A stretch of DNA of 64,000 nucleotides from Apostichopus japonicus (taxonomy: Eukaryota; Echinodermata; Holothuroidea; Aspidochirotida; Stichopodidae): contig NC_092580.1 in the NCBI RefSeq assembly GCF_037975245.1, positions 14,543,001-14,607,000 on the forward strand, given 5' to 3'. Position numbers and translations under genes: made by a program. How positions within the stretch are numbered: the first letter of the stretch is position 1; the number at the start of each line of letters is the position of its first letter. Shown piece by piece: positions 37,501 to 48,995 of the stretch. The notes under the pieces are model-generated. The model saw only the letters and a list, made by a program, of their open reading frames with translations. It had not been told where the DNA came from and did no database searches.

Positions 37501-38059
37501 AAACAAGTCATCATGAGTTTTCATTTTAAACAGGATATAATACAGCTGTGGTGTTCATGTTGGCTGAAGATCAAGTGCTCCCTATATATTCTACTGTACA
37601 GTAACTACCTTCTTAATGAGTTCAAAAGAGCTCAGTATTGGGTCAGTGGTGAATGCATATATTAACTGTTCAGTAATCTCATGAATACACAGTGTTGTAT
37701 AGAAGCAAAAAAAATTTCTTCTAATACATATGAATGGCATTTACTGTAGGTGTTAGAAAGAGACCCTAATACAATGTAAGATGGGCTAGTGTAGCTATAA
37801 CAACGAGGGCAGTACACAGGAAATGTCAGTTTCCAACTGAGCAAGAGAACACCCATTGGTTAAATGATAATTCCATACTGATGTGTACTGTTCATACTGT
37901 GCATGTGATATTGTGCATGTGGTACAGTAGACTGAGTAACAATGCTACTGTGCACTCTGAGCCCTGAATCCCTTCACATTTAAAGTCACATACTTTGCCA
38001 AGTTTATTCAATCCTTTCAAAATTTCAAAGGAGAATAGAAGCAGTTGATGGTGAATACT
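34501..38059. other. Non-coding; scattered family S fragments
   Basis: At 35841 and 35891 two GACAGGTA(A/C)G motifs occur about 50 bp apart. A minus-strand head fragment of family S (TTAGCAATGCGTCCCC, CCTTCCAAATCTAGCATTC) lies at about 36520-36615. No exon or gene could be supported. Confidence 0.45.
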
Positions 38060-38348
38060 CAGGGATGGACTAAATTAAAAACAAAAGGTTGGGAGGGGGG
38101 GGGGGGGAGTGTGGGCATTAGGTCATTGAAAAATGAAAACCTCTCCAATGTAGTGGGTTAATTTGCAGGTTCTCAAATAGGGGCAAAAAATTCTAGATGT
38201 GAAATGGTGCATTTTAAGATATATTTGCGGCTATAAATTAGGTCTTATAAGTTAAGCTCTACAGGCAAGGTTTTAGTAAGGACTACTTGTTATTTTTTAG
38301 TGTGGGGTGTACACACCCACACTCCATTCTCCCCTGAATCCATTCCTG
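38060..38348. mobile_element. Family B MITE
   Basis: The left end CAGGGATGGA and the inverted right end CAGGAATGGA agree at 9 of 10 bases. The interior TTCTAGATGTGAAATGGTGC and ATTTTAAGATATATTTG match the 12.7-kb element. A G-run near 38090-38107 and a CA/CC-rich right end are typical of the family here. No clear TSD. Confidence 0.6.
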
Positions 38349-41300
38349 GCATCGCAGTATAGGCATCACAGGGCATTGTGCAATGCAAAATCAATCACTA
38401 AATACTACTAAATACCCCAAAACATATTGGTGTGTTTATTTATGAATTCACGATGTCTTTCATGCATGCAAACTGTGACCTGCCTACAGTACAGTAGCTT
38501 CCAATTGTTAAGACTTCAAACTGCAACCCACCCCTCCCCCCCCCCCATTTAACCCACTCTGGGGTCATTGCCCACATCATCTGAAACTGACAATAGGTAT
38601 TCAGTTTATATATTGCATACATGTCAAGAACAGAACAACTTACGATGATAGATACAGTACATGTAGAAACAGTGTGCTCCACTTTACAAGTTCTGTATTA
38701 CATATTTACAAATCTCAGACCTTTCTTACACCCTATAACTTCTGTGTTTATACTGCCATCACCCAGATGTAGTAGGGGCCACTAGGGTGCAGTGTATAAG
38801 TCACAAATTAGACATGAGAGTACATTGTTTGAATGATCTATGAGATTAATAGGTAAGGGAATGGAATGAACTTGAACATTTCTAAGAACCATGTTATATA
38901 TTTTCCAGTAGATTCTAAATTGATTACGGTCTGAAAAGCTATGGATTTATGCTGTCAACTGTGAAGAAAATGTTTGGAAGTTTCATAAATACAGAAGCAA
39001 ACAATTTAAACAACAACAAGAGGATTCCCAAGAAGGTGAGAATTCCTACAGAGCATCATAGATAATAAAGGTAGAATGAAGAGGACAATATGTTTCAGCA
39101 TAAGAAACAGGTATGGTACAGATTTATAGCCATAACTATGATATATATATATATGTGGCATTATAGGATAAGGTTATATTAATAATAGTCAGAAGGCAAC
39201 AAGTACAGTAAGACCAAATATAAATACTTTGTAACAGTAGGCCTATATTTAGTACAGTAGTTTGGCAAGTTTAAATTTGGTGAAGTACAGTACATTTCAT
39301 TATGTCACATTTTCATGGACCGTGTTAGTTTTCAAAGGGATTTTCCCATAATATACAATGTGACACTTATGGAATATAAATATAATCCAAACTGTCAGTT
39401 TGAATAACTACATCTGAATTGATCTTATTCTTAATTTCCGATATGGTTGATTGAATGCAATCTAATTTTGACTGGCTATACACCCTTGATTCTTCCAGGA
39501 AGTGCATAAAAAAAGCTGGTATTTGATGTCATCAAGATGCACCCTCTCTAAATGCTAAATTACTCTCATATTATAAGCTTCATCCTGATTAATCGATCAA
39601 ATGTGATACAGATGGAATGTTTGCTTAGAGTGCAGATGTTCTCTATTACTAGTAATTCATCAAAATGCAACTTGTTTGTTGGGGCAAAAAAATATCCGCT
39701 GTGTAAATGTGAGTGGAATATCATAAAGAAAAAGGAAAAAGCATATTCAGCTGAACTGATGACATAGATCAAACACAAGCTACTGTTGCCAGATGCAATC
39801 CCAAAATACCATCATACAAAATGCTACAAAATTGTGATTTTGGCCTAAGGAATGCTCAAAATTTCCACTATTCGTATTAAAAAAAAAAGGTGATCAACTA
39901 CGGCCGCCCATATGTATCCCTTCGATACATGCATACATTTGTACTGTAAACTGATGACGTGAGAATTATTTATTAACATACGTACTTCAGTCTCATGTAT
40001 TATTTTATAAAAAATTTGAAGTATTATCCACATCTGCAGGGCGTACACAGTTTGTCAAACTGCTGAGTATTTGACTTTAAGTACTTCATGAAATTCACTA
40101 CCTATCGATTCATTGAAAAATTCAAACCAAACAGTGTTGGCAAATATGACAAATAGTCTTGCACCATGTAGTGTACTGTATAATATACTTACTGAACAGA
40201 AACATCCTGGTTAATAATGCAGGTAAAATATATTGCATATGGACTATCAACAGTATGACATACTGTAGTGTTATAGCAAATATATGCCATTAATACCAAA
40301 CTGCAAACTTTCCGCTGTGGCACTGGTTACTCATGCACGTGAACTTGAAAAGGCAACAATTCTCCCATTCAGTGCTACTCTGGCAGTAAAAGTGATTTTT
40401 TTTTAATTTAAATTAGACTCAGTAGCACATACAGTCAGTAGTGGGTCAAGTCCTTACAATTATTACTAGTACCATAAACAAACTTGATAGGGAAGGGCAC
40501 AATTTTAGCGGCACTGAAAATGGATCAAAAATTTCCAAAAGTACCTTCCAACAAATATTCCCAACTAATCTACCAATAAATCAATGCTGAGGAACATGCA
40601 ATTAGATAAAAAGAGATCAGCCTCAGACAAATAAATTCAATCTTGTTCTACTCTTCAGAATGATAGATTTTAAAGCAAGGGGACAATGGCCTGAAGATGT
40701 CAGCTGGATGGAACATGGGGGGGGGGGGGTGGGGGTGCATAGTGTAAAATGTTACTAACTGTTGTACACTAGGCTGATCAAATTGCCTACATACAGGAGA
40801 CAGGTTAGAGAGCAGTGAATAATGGGGGACATTTAATACAGTATGCATGTTGTAATTTGAACATGAATGACCAATCTTTGCATATATCTTTCAAGTAAAT
40901 TGTGTAGATTTTCCACTCCATTTCTAATGAAGTAGTTTTCCCTTCACTCAAAATATGCAAGTTCTGTCAAGATTTTGCCACCAGTTTCGAATGGAACTAC
41001 AATTTGCCACAATAGTTTCAAAGAAGATTAAGATTAGAAAGAGGAAATTATTCTGATATTTAGTTTCTTTATGTGTCACTTTTTCCTGTTTCATATTAAT
41101 ATAAATATATCATGAACTGATTTCATACCAATAGGTCTTCATAGCTGTTCCTATATATGTCTATAGACATTTCAAGCTCAAACTTTATATAAGTGCTATA
41201 GATGCTACACCAATATTTATGTAAAATTATTAAACAGAAAGTAGTTGTGCATGATAAGCATATTATTTGTTGACATAGAAGATTTCACAGAAATGTAAAG

Positions 41301-41689
41301 TCATCATATGTCAAACTTGTATATATTTATTGCTATTGACTGTATGGGCTATACTAACATACATGTACATTTTAAGTTCTGTACTTATTACTGGGTATAG
41401 CGGTTGCAACACTGTACATAACACTATGTATACAGTTTATATGCACAGTGCTCTTAGCTCTGAATGTGGCACAAAGTTACCACAAGTCAATAAGTAAATG
41501 AGAGAACCACAGTACCACCAAAACAAATTCACAGGTCATTTTACTTCCTTATAAGTTGTTTTGTTCCTGACAAATAGGAGCTTCAGAAAATCTGGAAGAT
41601 TTTGTATACAAGTTTAAGACTTTGTAAGACCAGCTTAATGTACATACATGGAGTGTACATATCTCTGGAATGCTGTTCAAAGTCGCTAG
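38349..41689. other. Non-coding sequence
   Basis: A TA microsatellite is near 39140-39153 and a G-run at 40719-40735. A possible family S fragment (GGAGACAGGTTAGAGAG) is at about 40796-40812. No gene is supported. Confidence 0.4.
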
Positions 41690-42105
41690 TTAAGCCAGGC
41701 CGATTTACATTACCAATCAGGCCCTGTGCTCAGCATTAAATTAAGTTTAAACCTACCATACCCTGCCATTTACATCAGACCCTACAGGTGCCCGGTATCA
41801 GACCCTGTGCTCACACAGCAAGGTGAGGTTTCTTTATGACAAGAAATTGCACAAAACCATAAGTCGTGTGATGTGGGCTATTAATGCCTATTGCATTTTA
41901 TAATTACTCGCCTAAAAAAATACAACGGATGTAAAAATGGATACGGCTGATCTGGGATCAACCCTGAGCTGCGTATACATTATGTATTTAACTGATCCTC
42001 CCTCGATCCTTGTCTTTCGCAGGATTCACATACAGGGTCTGACACCCCTTTAAATTTAACACAGAGTGCTGGGGTTCAATACTGTCTAATGTAAACTGGG
42101 CCTTA
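41690..42105. mobile_element. Putative TIR element, AGGCC...TTTACATTA termini
   Basis: Near the left edge is CCAGGCCGATTTACATTA. The inverse of the right edge is AAGGCCCAGTTTACATTAG, so the two share AGGCC and TTTACATTA with a small offset. TTA or TAA lies at both margins, but the exact TSD is unclear. Inside, CAGACCCTGTGCTCA-type sequence occurs in two places. Non-coding. Confidence 0.5.
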
Positions 42106-45100
42106 GAATAGATCATGTGGGTACAAGTTACAAGTATTTGATTATATTTCTTAATTAGTCATGTATTAACTGATTAAATAATTGAAATGATTGCACCCCT
42201 CAGTCTCGATGAAATGAACTTTGTTTCCCGGCAAGTTTACGTCATGTTTCTATTCTTCCTTCTAGAGTAAGTTTAACACTGGTCTAAAATGTCAGACCGT
42301 TATGTTTTACCGTCTCATCTGCAACATCAGGTTACACAGTTCTATACACAATTTGACAAAGTTGAGATCATGGCCTAGATGGCTTCAACACTGTTGGTTG
42401 AAGACATGATCTCAAGCCTATATCTTTCTTCACTCTAAAAGCTAGTCAACCATTTAAGGTTTTAACTTAGAATTAATTAAACATATATTTTTTTTTGGTT
42501 TTTTTGTTTTGGTTTTCAAGTTTAAGCAACATAGACCTTTTTTAAATTTTGTTAGCAAAGCTGGGGCTTTCTGGATGAGTTTTGGTTACTGCAGACCTGT
42601 CATTAATTTAAAAATAAAATTTCAAACAATATATGCACTTAACACCATTTTCTATAAACTTCTGCACCAATTTAGTGATTTATCCATTTATGGCGTATTC
42701 CATAGAGTATATAATTGGTTAGCTTACAGTCTCCACCGTTAACAAGATCATTTAGATCCACCAATACATTTATAAAGTTGTGGCCTATAAATCAAAGAAC
42801 AGTATGTCATAAATTGGTGTGAAAACAAAAGGAATTTTTGACCAGTCAGTCAGAACTAATTTTCTGTGGCCAGATTGCACTACATAGGTTATGCTACAGA
42901 GCCTACTGTACTGTATGATATATTAATCATTTATACCCATTCTAGACAATCCCTCATTTTGAAATGCAAATTGCAAACATCCTACGTCAAGAACAATCTA
43001 ATTTATTCAGAGGTACAGTAGAAATTTAATTTAATGGGCAAATACTACAGACAAGGTTCTGATCTTAGAAATAGAAAGCTCTATATGATCCAAGTTACTT
43101 TACTTCCTCTATTTCGTGCAAAATCAATGAAGAAATTCATGGACCTATTTAAATATGAGCCTATTACAGTATTAAAATGGTGGGGAATGTCTCTCCCTCC
43201 CACCCCCAACCCCCGGTCAATTTGTGATGTTTAACAGGTGCCAGGCCTGTGTCAGCAGGTCATGTCTAGGTCATGTCCTGGTTTCTATTGTACAGTAAAT
43301 AACTTTATTCTGTCAGTTTCTCCTCTCACTTTTCCAAGACCTAAATAACCCACTTTGGGCAAAATAGGCCCCCAGAGGTCAACTGTGTCTGCATTAACAT
43401 GCAGTAATTTCGGAGACCTGTATGAGATTTATAGCTGGGCCAAAAGTTGAGACCAGTCTACACATTGAAGCTAAATTTAAATATCCCTCATTGAACAACT
43501 ACATCCTCTAACTCAAATCGACTTGCAGATGGAGACCATTCTACAATTAGAATTTTAGAATTACATAAAAAATTGTTCGAAAACCAACCAACATATTTAT
43601 TGGTGAAACACAATTTTTTCATTGGCCAATCATATTTTGTAAGCTTCAGATATCTTATACTGTAGGCAAGTCTGTTTCATTGGATCTTCGCCAGCCCATT
43701 AGCAACTATCGTAATAAACTGAAACTTCTGTGCTTCTGTCAAGATTGCTCAAGTACACTTGATGTTCTAAGATGAAACACGTGAAAGTGACTGACGGCAC
43801 ACTCAAGTATATATTTAAATACATTGAACATGGTGGTGACATTTCATACTGTTCTTGAATATGCTTCATAGGTAAATTTTCACAGCAAACAGTTTCGATT
43901 ATTGCTTCAAATCCACTTCTAGAACAATTGCTCATTAATATTAAGGAAACAGGTTTCAAAACTTGTTCACAAAATACATTATTACACACACACAAAAAAC
44001 ACTAAAGGCAATGACTTGCACGTCCGTGAAACTAACAATGTCCCATCCATGACGTGAATTCTTTTAAATTAACAGTTAATTATTCATCCTTCTGAAGCTT
44101 TCGTGTTTGCTTAAATTATTGTTATGGAGCGTCCACAAATGGATACTTGTGTATCAAAACTTTTTTTTTTCTAAAGTCAGAATTTTTCAAGAAATGTAAG
44201 CAGACAAATTTTCATTTGCTAGATACTGAAAACTTTAATTGTTTTGCCGCGTATCTCCTAAAATGAGCATATTTTTCAAGATTTGACCTTTGACCTCACG
44301 ATGTAGTTTGACACGCTGCATCCAAAAAGCAACATGACAAGTCTGTACGACCATCCTGACTGTACATATTTTTTGTTTTAAAACTTGACCTCTGATAACT
44401 TTGCACACAAAGGTCGCACAGGGGTCAATTTTGGACAATTTTGATCGGAAGGTCCTTTGAGATCCGATTATCCGTATGTGAAGCTCATCAACAGGCTGCT
44501 TATTAAGAGAGAAACATAACTAGGAAATCACTGATGTTTCCTAGGTGTAAAGTAGAAGTATTTTTTTCTCCTTCATATTAACTTAGTTTTCTGTAGTCAA
44601 TGAATATTCATAGAGTAATTCTAGAATATTCTGCCACAGAATGTCCCGTACGTGTGACGGAAATTGATCATGGAATGCTCCCTCTTTGCGTCTCTCAGAA
44701 TTTTCAGAAAGACATAGACTCTAGGTCTATGCAATTAAATGCCAGTTATAGGGAATTCAGTTCCAGCATTTCTAGTACTCTATATACTGTACTGTACATG
44801 TGCACAGTAAAAACAGACAGTAGTTGCATAGTAAGAAGTAAATTGTCGGTAAATTAATAACGAGCATGAGAATGCTTTTTTTGTTTTGCTTTCAGTTTGC
44901 CTACTAACAAGTCTCTTCCTTTGTTATTTCAGTACAACTTTTGTTCAGCTACTAGTTGATTGTGCTACTTAATTGTGCAAGTGTAATGTACAGTATACTA
45001 CTACACACAGTATCTATACTATGTACATAGATGTATACATACTAAACACAGAGAGAGAACCTTTTGTATCCAATTAATTATCAAGTCAGCTGTTTGAATT

Positions 45101-45518
45101 TGTTTCCTTTTTTTTTTGAAAATGAAATATTGTTTCACCAAAGTTTTGATTTTGTTGGTCGTAGAAATTATCCAAAAGAATAAAGTTGTCTGAAAAGCTG
45201 TTCAAATGTTTTAGTATGAAGCTGTTGTGTAGGATGTATACGTACATTTGAGATGTGAACGTAATATATATGTTAGAAGAGACCAAAGAAGAAATCTTAC
45301 ACTTGTTGTATACAATACATGTATACTGTATGCGAACTGTATCTTTTCCAACTGTACTACACTTTTCAACTGTACTACAACTGTATACACTTTATTAATT
45401 ACTCATGCATAACATAACAGGACTGCTTTGTCATCTGCGTGACAGATATCACAGGAGTTGACAAGTCACAGCAACTTTTTTTGTCAACTGAATGCAGACT
45501 CATAAGTATGATGTCCAA
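42106..45518. other. Non-coding sequence
   Basis: No supported gene or repeat. Open frames at 42509-42742, 43699-43995 and 44600-44857 lack recognisable domains. Confidence 0.4.
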
Positions 45519-45851
45519 CATCTTGAAACCCTACTATACAGTATTTGATACTCCATATATATTCAGAAATCTTGAAACTCCACTATTAAGTATTTGATAT
45601 TCCATATTTCAGCAATCTTGAAACCTCACTTTACAGACTATACAGTATAAATTTGATACTCCATATTAAACGATCTTGAAACCCCACTATACAGTATTTG
45701 ATACTCCATATTAAGCAATCTTGAACCCCACAATACAGTATTTGATACTCCATATATACTCAGCAATCTTGAAACCCACTATACAATATTTGATACTCCA
45801 TATATATATTCAGCAATCTTGAAACCCCACAAAACAGTATTTGATACCCCA
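45519..45851 (+). repeat. Minisatellite, seven units of about 48 bp
   Basis: Units start with CTTGAAAC at 45522, 45571, 45617, 45674, (45720), 45768 and 45818, and contain CCACTATACAGTATTTGATA and CTCCATAT. Spacing varies from 46 to 57 bp because of TATA-rich linkers. It abuts dispersed repeat R2. Confidence 0.95.
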
Positions 45852-45854
45852 TCT

Positions 45855-46033
45855 TGAGATGTCCATCACTGTATCGTTTGAACACTGTGCTGTGGGTATT
45901 GACCGCAGCTGTATGTACTGACTGTACACTAGTGTCTAATTACAGACGGTAGCAATTCTGTGTGTGTATTTTCTGGGATCGATGGTGGTGTCTAACAATT
46001 CTGTTACGCCTCATTCGAAACTAGGTCAGATTA
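45855..46033 (+). repeat. Dispersed repeat R2, copy 2
   Basis: Homologue of 32790-32968 in the same orientation, with about 80% identity by eye. It directly follows the minisatellite. Confidence 0.85.
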
Positions 46034-46697
46034 AGTGTATAGCACAGTCAAGACTAGATACAAACCCCCTGGTAACTTCTTGCCATCAAGTCCATCATTA
46101 TTACAATTGTGAACTGACAATAGTAACTGCAGGTACTGTATGTACTATGGTTAACAAGGTAAATATGTATGTCACATGCACAATTCTAAAACCAATGACT
46201 GTAAACATATTCTCCTCACTCTCTCCTACTGTACCTCCCATCACTCCCTCTCCCTCCCTTCCTTCCCCCCTTCCTTCTTATTTGCAATCTGACCAGTTGG
46301 TAGACAGTGCTCATTGCCATACATTCAATGTGACATAACAGGGCAACTTTAGTTGGAAACAGAATGTAATTAATTTACTGATGCATAACAGGCAAAGCCA
46401 AGCTACCAGTGGCACTATTTGCATACATGTACTGTACCTCTGAGAGATCGGCAGATGGTATACTGTGACAACCGTCTTTTTAAAGATGCTTTGTGCATGG
46501 GCACTATTTGTCTCACCACTATTTACATCATTATCTGACATACTGTACCTCTGCAGATCTAGCAAGACATTTAAGGTTCAGGTAAAATTTGCTTTAAAAA
46601 TGGGAACTTACCCTTAATATACCTGATGACTGAGCAAGACGAACTGGAAGCTATATACTTATAATATATATCATACACGTACAGTATAACCCTTTGC
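46034..46697. other. Non-coding sequence
   Basis: Contains a CCCTCCCT-type pyrimidine tract at about 46245-46280. No gene. Confidence 0.4.
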
Positions 46698-47393
46698 CAG
46701 GGGCGGTGATTTGTTTCAAATATTGGGGGGGACATTTGCTTGGGTGCATACTATCTAAGCGGAGCGCGACATGGGTTCACGCGTAGCGTACACAATTTTT
46801 TTTGGCAAATATACCTCCCAGATCGCCGGAAATAACACTTCCCAGACCCAATGATGCTCCCAAACCTCCTTAAATTTTAGATCTCATGGCTTAGAAATTT
46901 AAGTTGGGGGAAATACATGGGCATTTGCAGAAAAAAAAATCAGGGGACAAATAATCCAAGTAGACTTTTGTATAAGATGGGTCTGGGGTCCTCTCCCAGA
47001 AAACAGTTATAGACTGCCGCAAATGCAATTTCCTTCCAATATTTAACAACTGTGGATAAATGTAATAAAATGAGAACTGCTGCATGTCTTTTGCACAATG
47101 CTGGATCAATCTGCGCCAAAGTTTAATACAGGGGAATTTGCAATGCAGCGTTTGGTCAGACAAATTGGTGGGGACACGGTATATCATGTCCCCACCACTG
47201 AAAAAGTTGGTGGGTCCCGCTGTCCCCAGGAATAGTTTTTTTTGTGGCTATAAATAGAAAATAATCTCACACATTATTTTCTATTTATAGCCACAAAAAA
47301 ACTATGCCACCAAATATTGGGGGGGATATTAGATACTATATCCCCCCCTAAAATATTGGGGGGGACATGTCCCCCCCATGATCGCCGCCCATG
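46698..47393. mobile_element. hAT-like non-autonomous element with internal hairpin
   Basis: The left end CAGGGGCGGTGAT and the inverted right end CATGGGCGGCGAT match at 11 of 13 bases. Flanking octamers CCCTTTGC (46690-46697) and CCCTTGGC (47394-47401) agree at 7 of 8. Near the left end (46745-46850), reversed, is the shared subterminal module. At 47232-47305 two arms of about 33-34 bp (ATAGTTTTTTTTGTGGCTAT..) form a nearly perfect hairpin with a 7-base loop. Both ends carry TATTGGGGGGGACAT-like sequence. Confidence 0.8.
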
Positions 47394-47672
47394 CCCTTGG
47401 CCACGCAATCTAGTGCCTGACTGCCTGGTTGTAGTGTAACTAGTTATTGTAGAGCACCTGTATAAAAAGTTTTAATCCAGTCCATTACGATCACCATTAG
47501 AGCACTTCAAACTACTGTATATTGCTTGGTGACCCAAATTTTCACATTCATCTTTGCAAATGTTGCATGGCCAGGGGAAAGGATCTACAGGTAGGAGGTA
47601 TCCCCCCTCTTCCCTTTTGAGAAGTGTACACAAGACTTGTTCACCCATGATTCCACAAATAATATAAAAAAA
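47394..47672. other. Non-coding spacer
   Basis: No recognisable feature. Confidence 0.4.
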
Positions 47673-47908
47673 TCAGTGATTTTCGAAGAACGGTTAATGA
47701 ACTGTGGTTTGAGTGTTAGAGTGGATGATGTGCAATGATATGTACGTACCAACTGGGCATAGTAGGCATACATACGTACGTGCGCGATGTGTACGTAATA
47801 TATCATAGGCAATCACCTGCGTATGTACATGCGAGAGTGTATTTGCTGCGGAAATTGGACTGCTAACTTCAAGTAGCTTGTTTTGCTTATTTGTCCGCAT
47901 TACGTCAT
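47673..47908 (-). repeat. Dispersed repeat R1, copy 2
   Basis: Inverted homologue of 26649-26876. The middle has additional TACGTACGTGCG-type sequence. Confidence 0.85.
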
Positions 47909-48293
47909 TAAGACGTCATTAAGAAAGAACGTTCATCAGGTGTGTACAGTTTACAGTATTAGTTTATGAGATTGAATGTAACACACGGCGCTTCCCACCA
48001 AGCTTTGAAACATGTTTCACGGCTAGCAGCCCATGTGATCTTGTCGTGTCAACTCCTCCATTTTGATACATGTCACCGTCACGTGAGCTGTCACCTGTCA
48101 ATAGTCTATGATAACTGGTATTGAGTTGTATATATACATGTATTGACTGTTTTGTAACAATGTTAATATACTGCACATGAGCAACAAGAATATATACTGA
48201 AATGATATTCAGATTCCTATCATTCTGGGAGAAAGTCAGTTTTCCATATATCTTACTGTGGAGCATTATACACCTTACCTCAAAGTCAACATT
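47909..48293. other. Non-coding spacer
   Basis: No gene recognised. It ends in TCAACATT, the target site of the next element. Confidence 0.4.
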
Positions 48294-48977
48294 CAGTAGC
48301 GGAGAGTCCATATAGTCAGGGGGGCGTATGCCCCCCCGACGGACTCAAATGGACTGCTGGCGCCCTTTTCAGCTTTTTACCACTTTTTACTTATTCGCGA
48401 TTATTGACTCTTTTATTGCGCTCCCATCTACAGTACCTATTGACATTTGTCACGTTTTGTTGGTGTAATTTTTTGACAATTTAATGCTCTAACGGCGGTC
48501 TTTAATTTATCGGCACTTTCGTTGTACAAAACTATTTCCAAGAACTGTACGGGGTTTTCGATCTATTTTTAGACGATACGCCACACGCAGTGGCTGAAAT
48601 AGTTATAACCACCAAACCTTAAGTCGGCATGCAGTGTACGTTATACGCCACTCCATGATCAGTGTGTTGATCAGTGCAGTAGGTTATTTGTTAGTTGACA
48701 ATCCGAACGTGTGTAACGGGATACCATATAGGCCTATTCTTGTTTCATCTCTTCCGAGTTGTCACAAATGGCGATGACACCAATATATTCTTCGTTTATC
48801 TGCAAATTAGCAAGGCCCGGAAAGGGGCATTTCCGGCGATCTAGAGAGTATCTTTACTCAAAACATTTCTGTACGTTCCACGCCAACCTGTGGTGGCGCT
48901 CCGCTTAGATAGTGTCAAAAGCGCCCCTACAGACCATTCTCCCCGCCCCCCGACCAATACCCCTAGCTCCGCCACTG
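48294..48977. mobile_element. hAT-like non-autonomous element (CAGTGGCGGAG termini)
   Basis: The left end CAGTAGCGGAGAG and the inverted right end CAGTGGCGGAGCTAGGG share the hAT-typical CAGTGGCGGAG. A perfect 8-bp duplication TCAACATT flanks it (48286-48293 and 48978-48985). The shared subterminal module (GCATTTCCGGCGATCT, TGGTGGCGCTCCGCTTAGAT) ends about 57 bp from the right end. It is 684 bp with no transposase. Confidence 0.92.
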
Positions 48978-48995
48978 TCAACATTGTCCTCTTCT

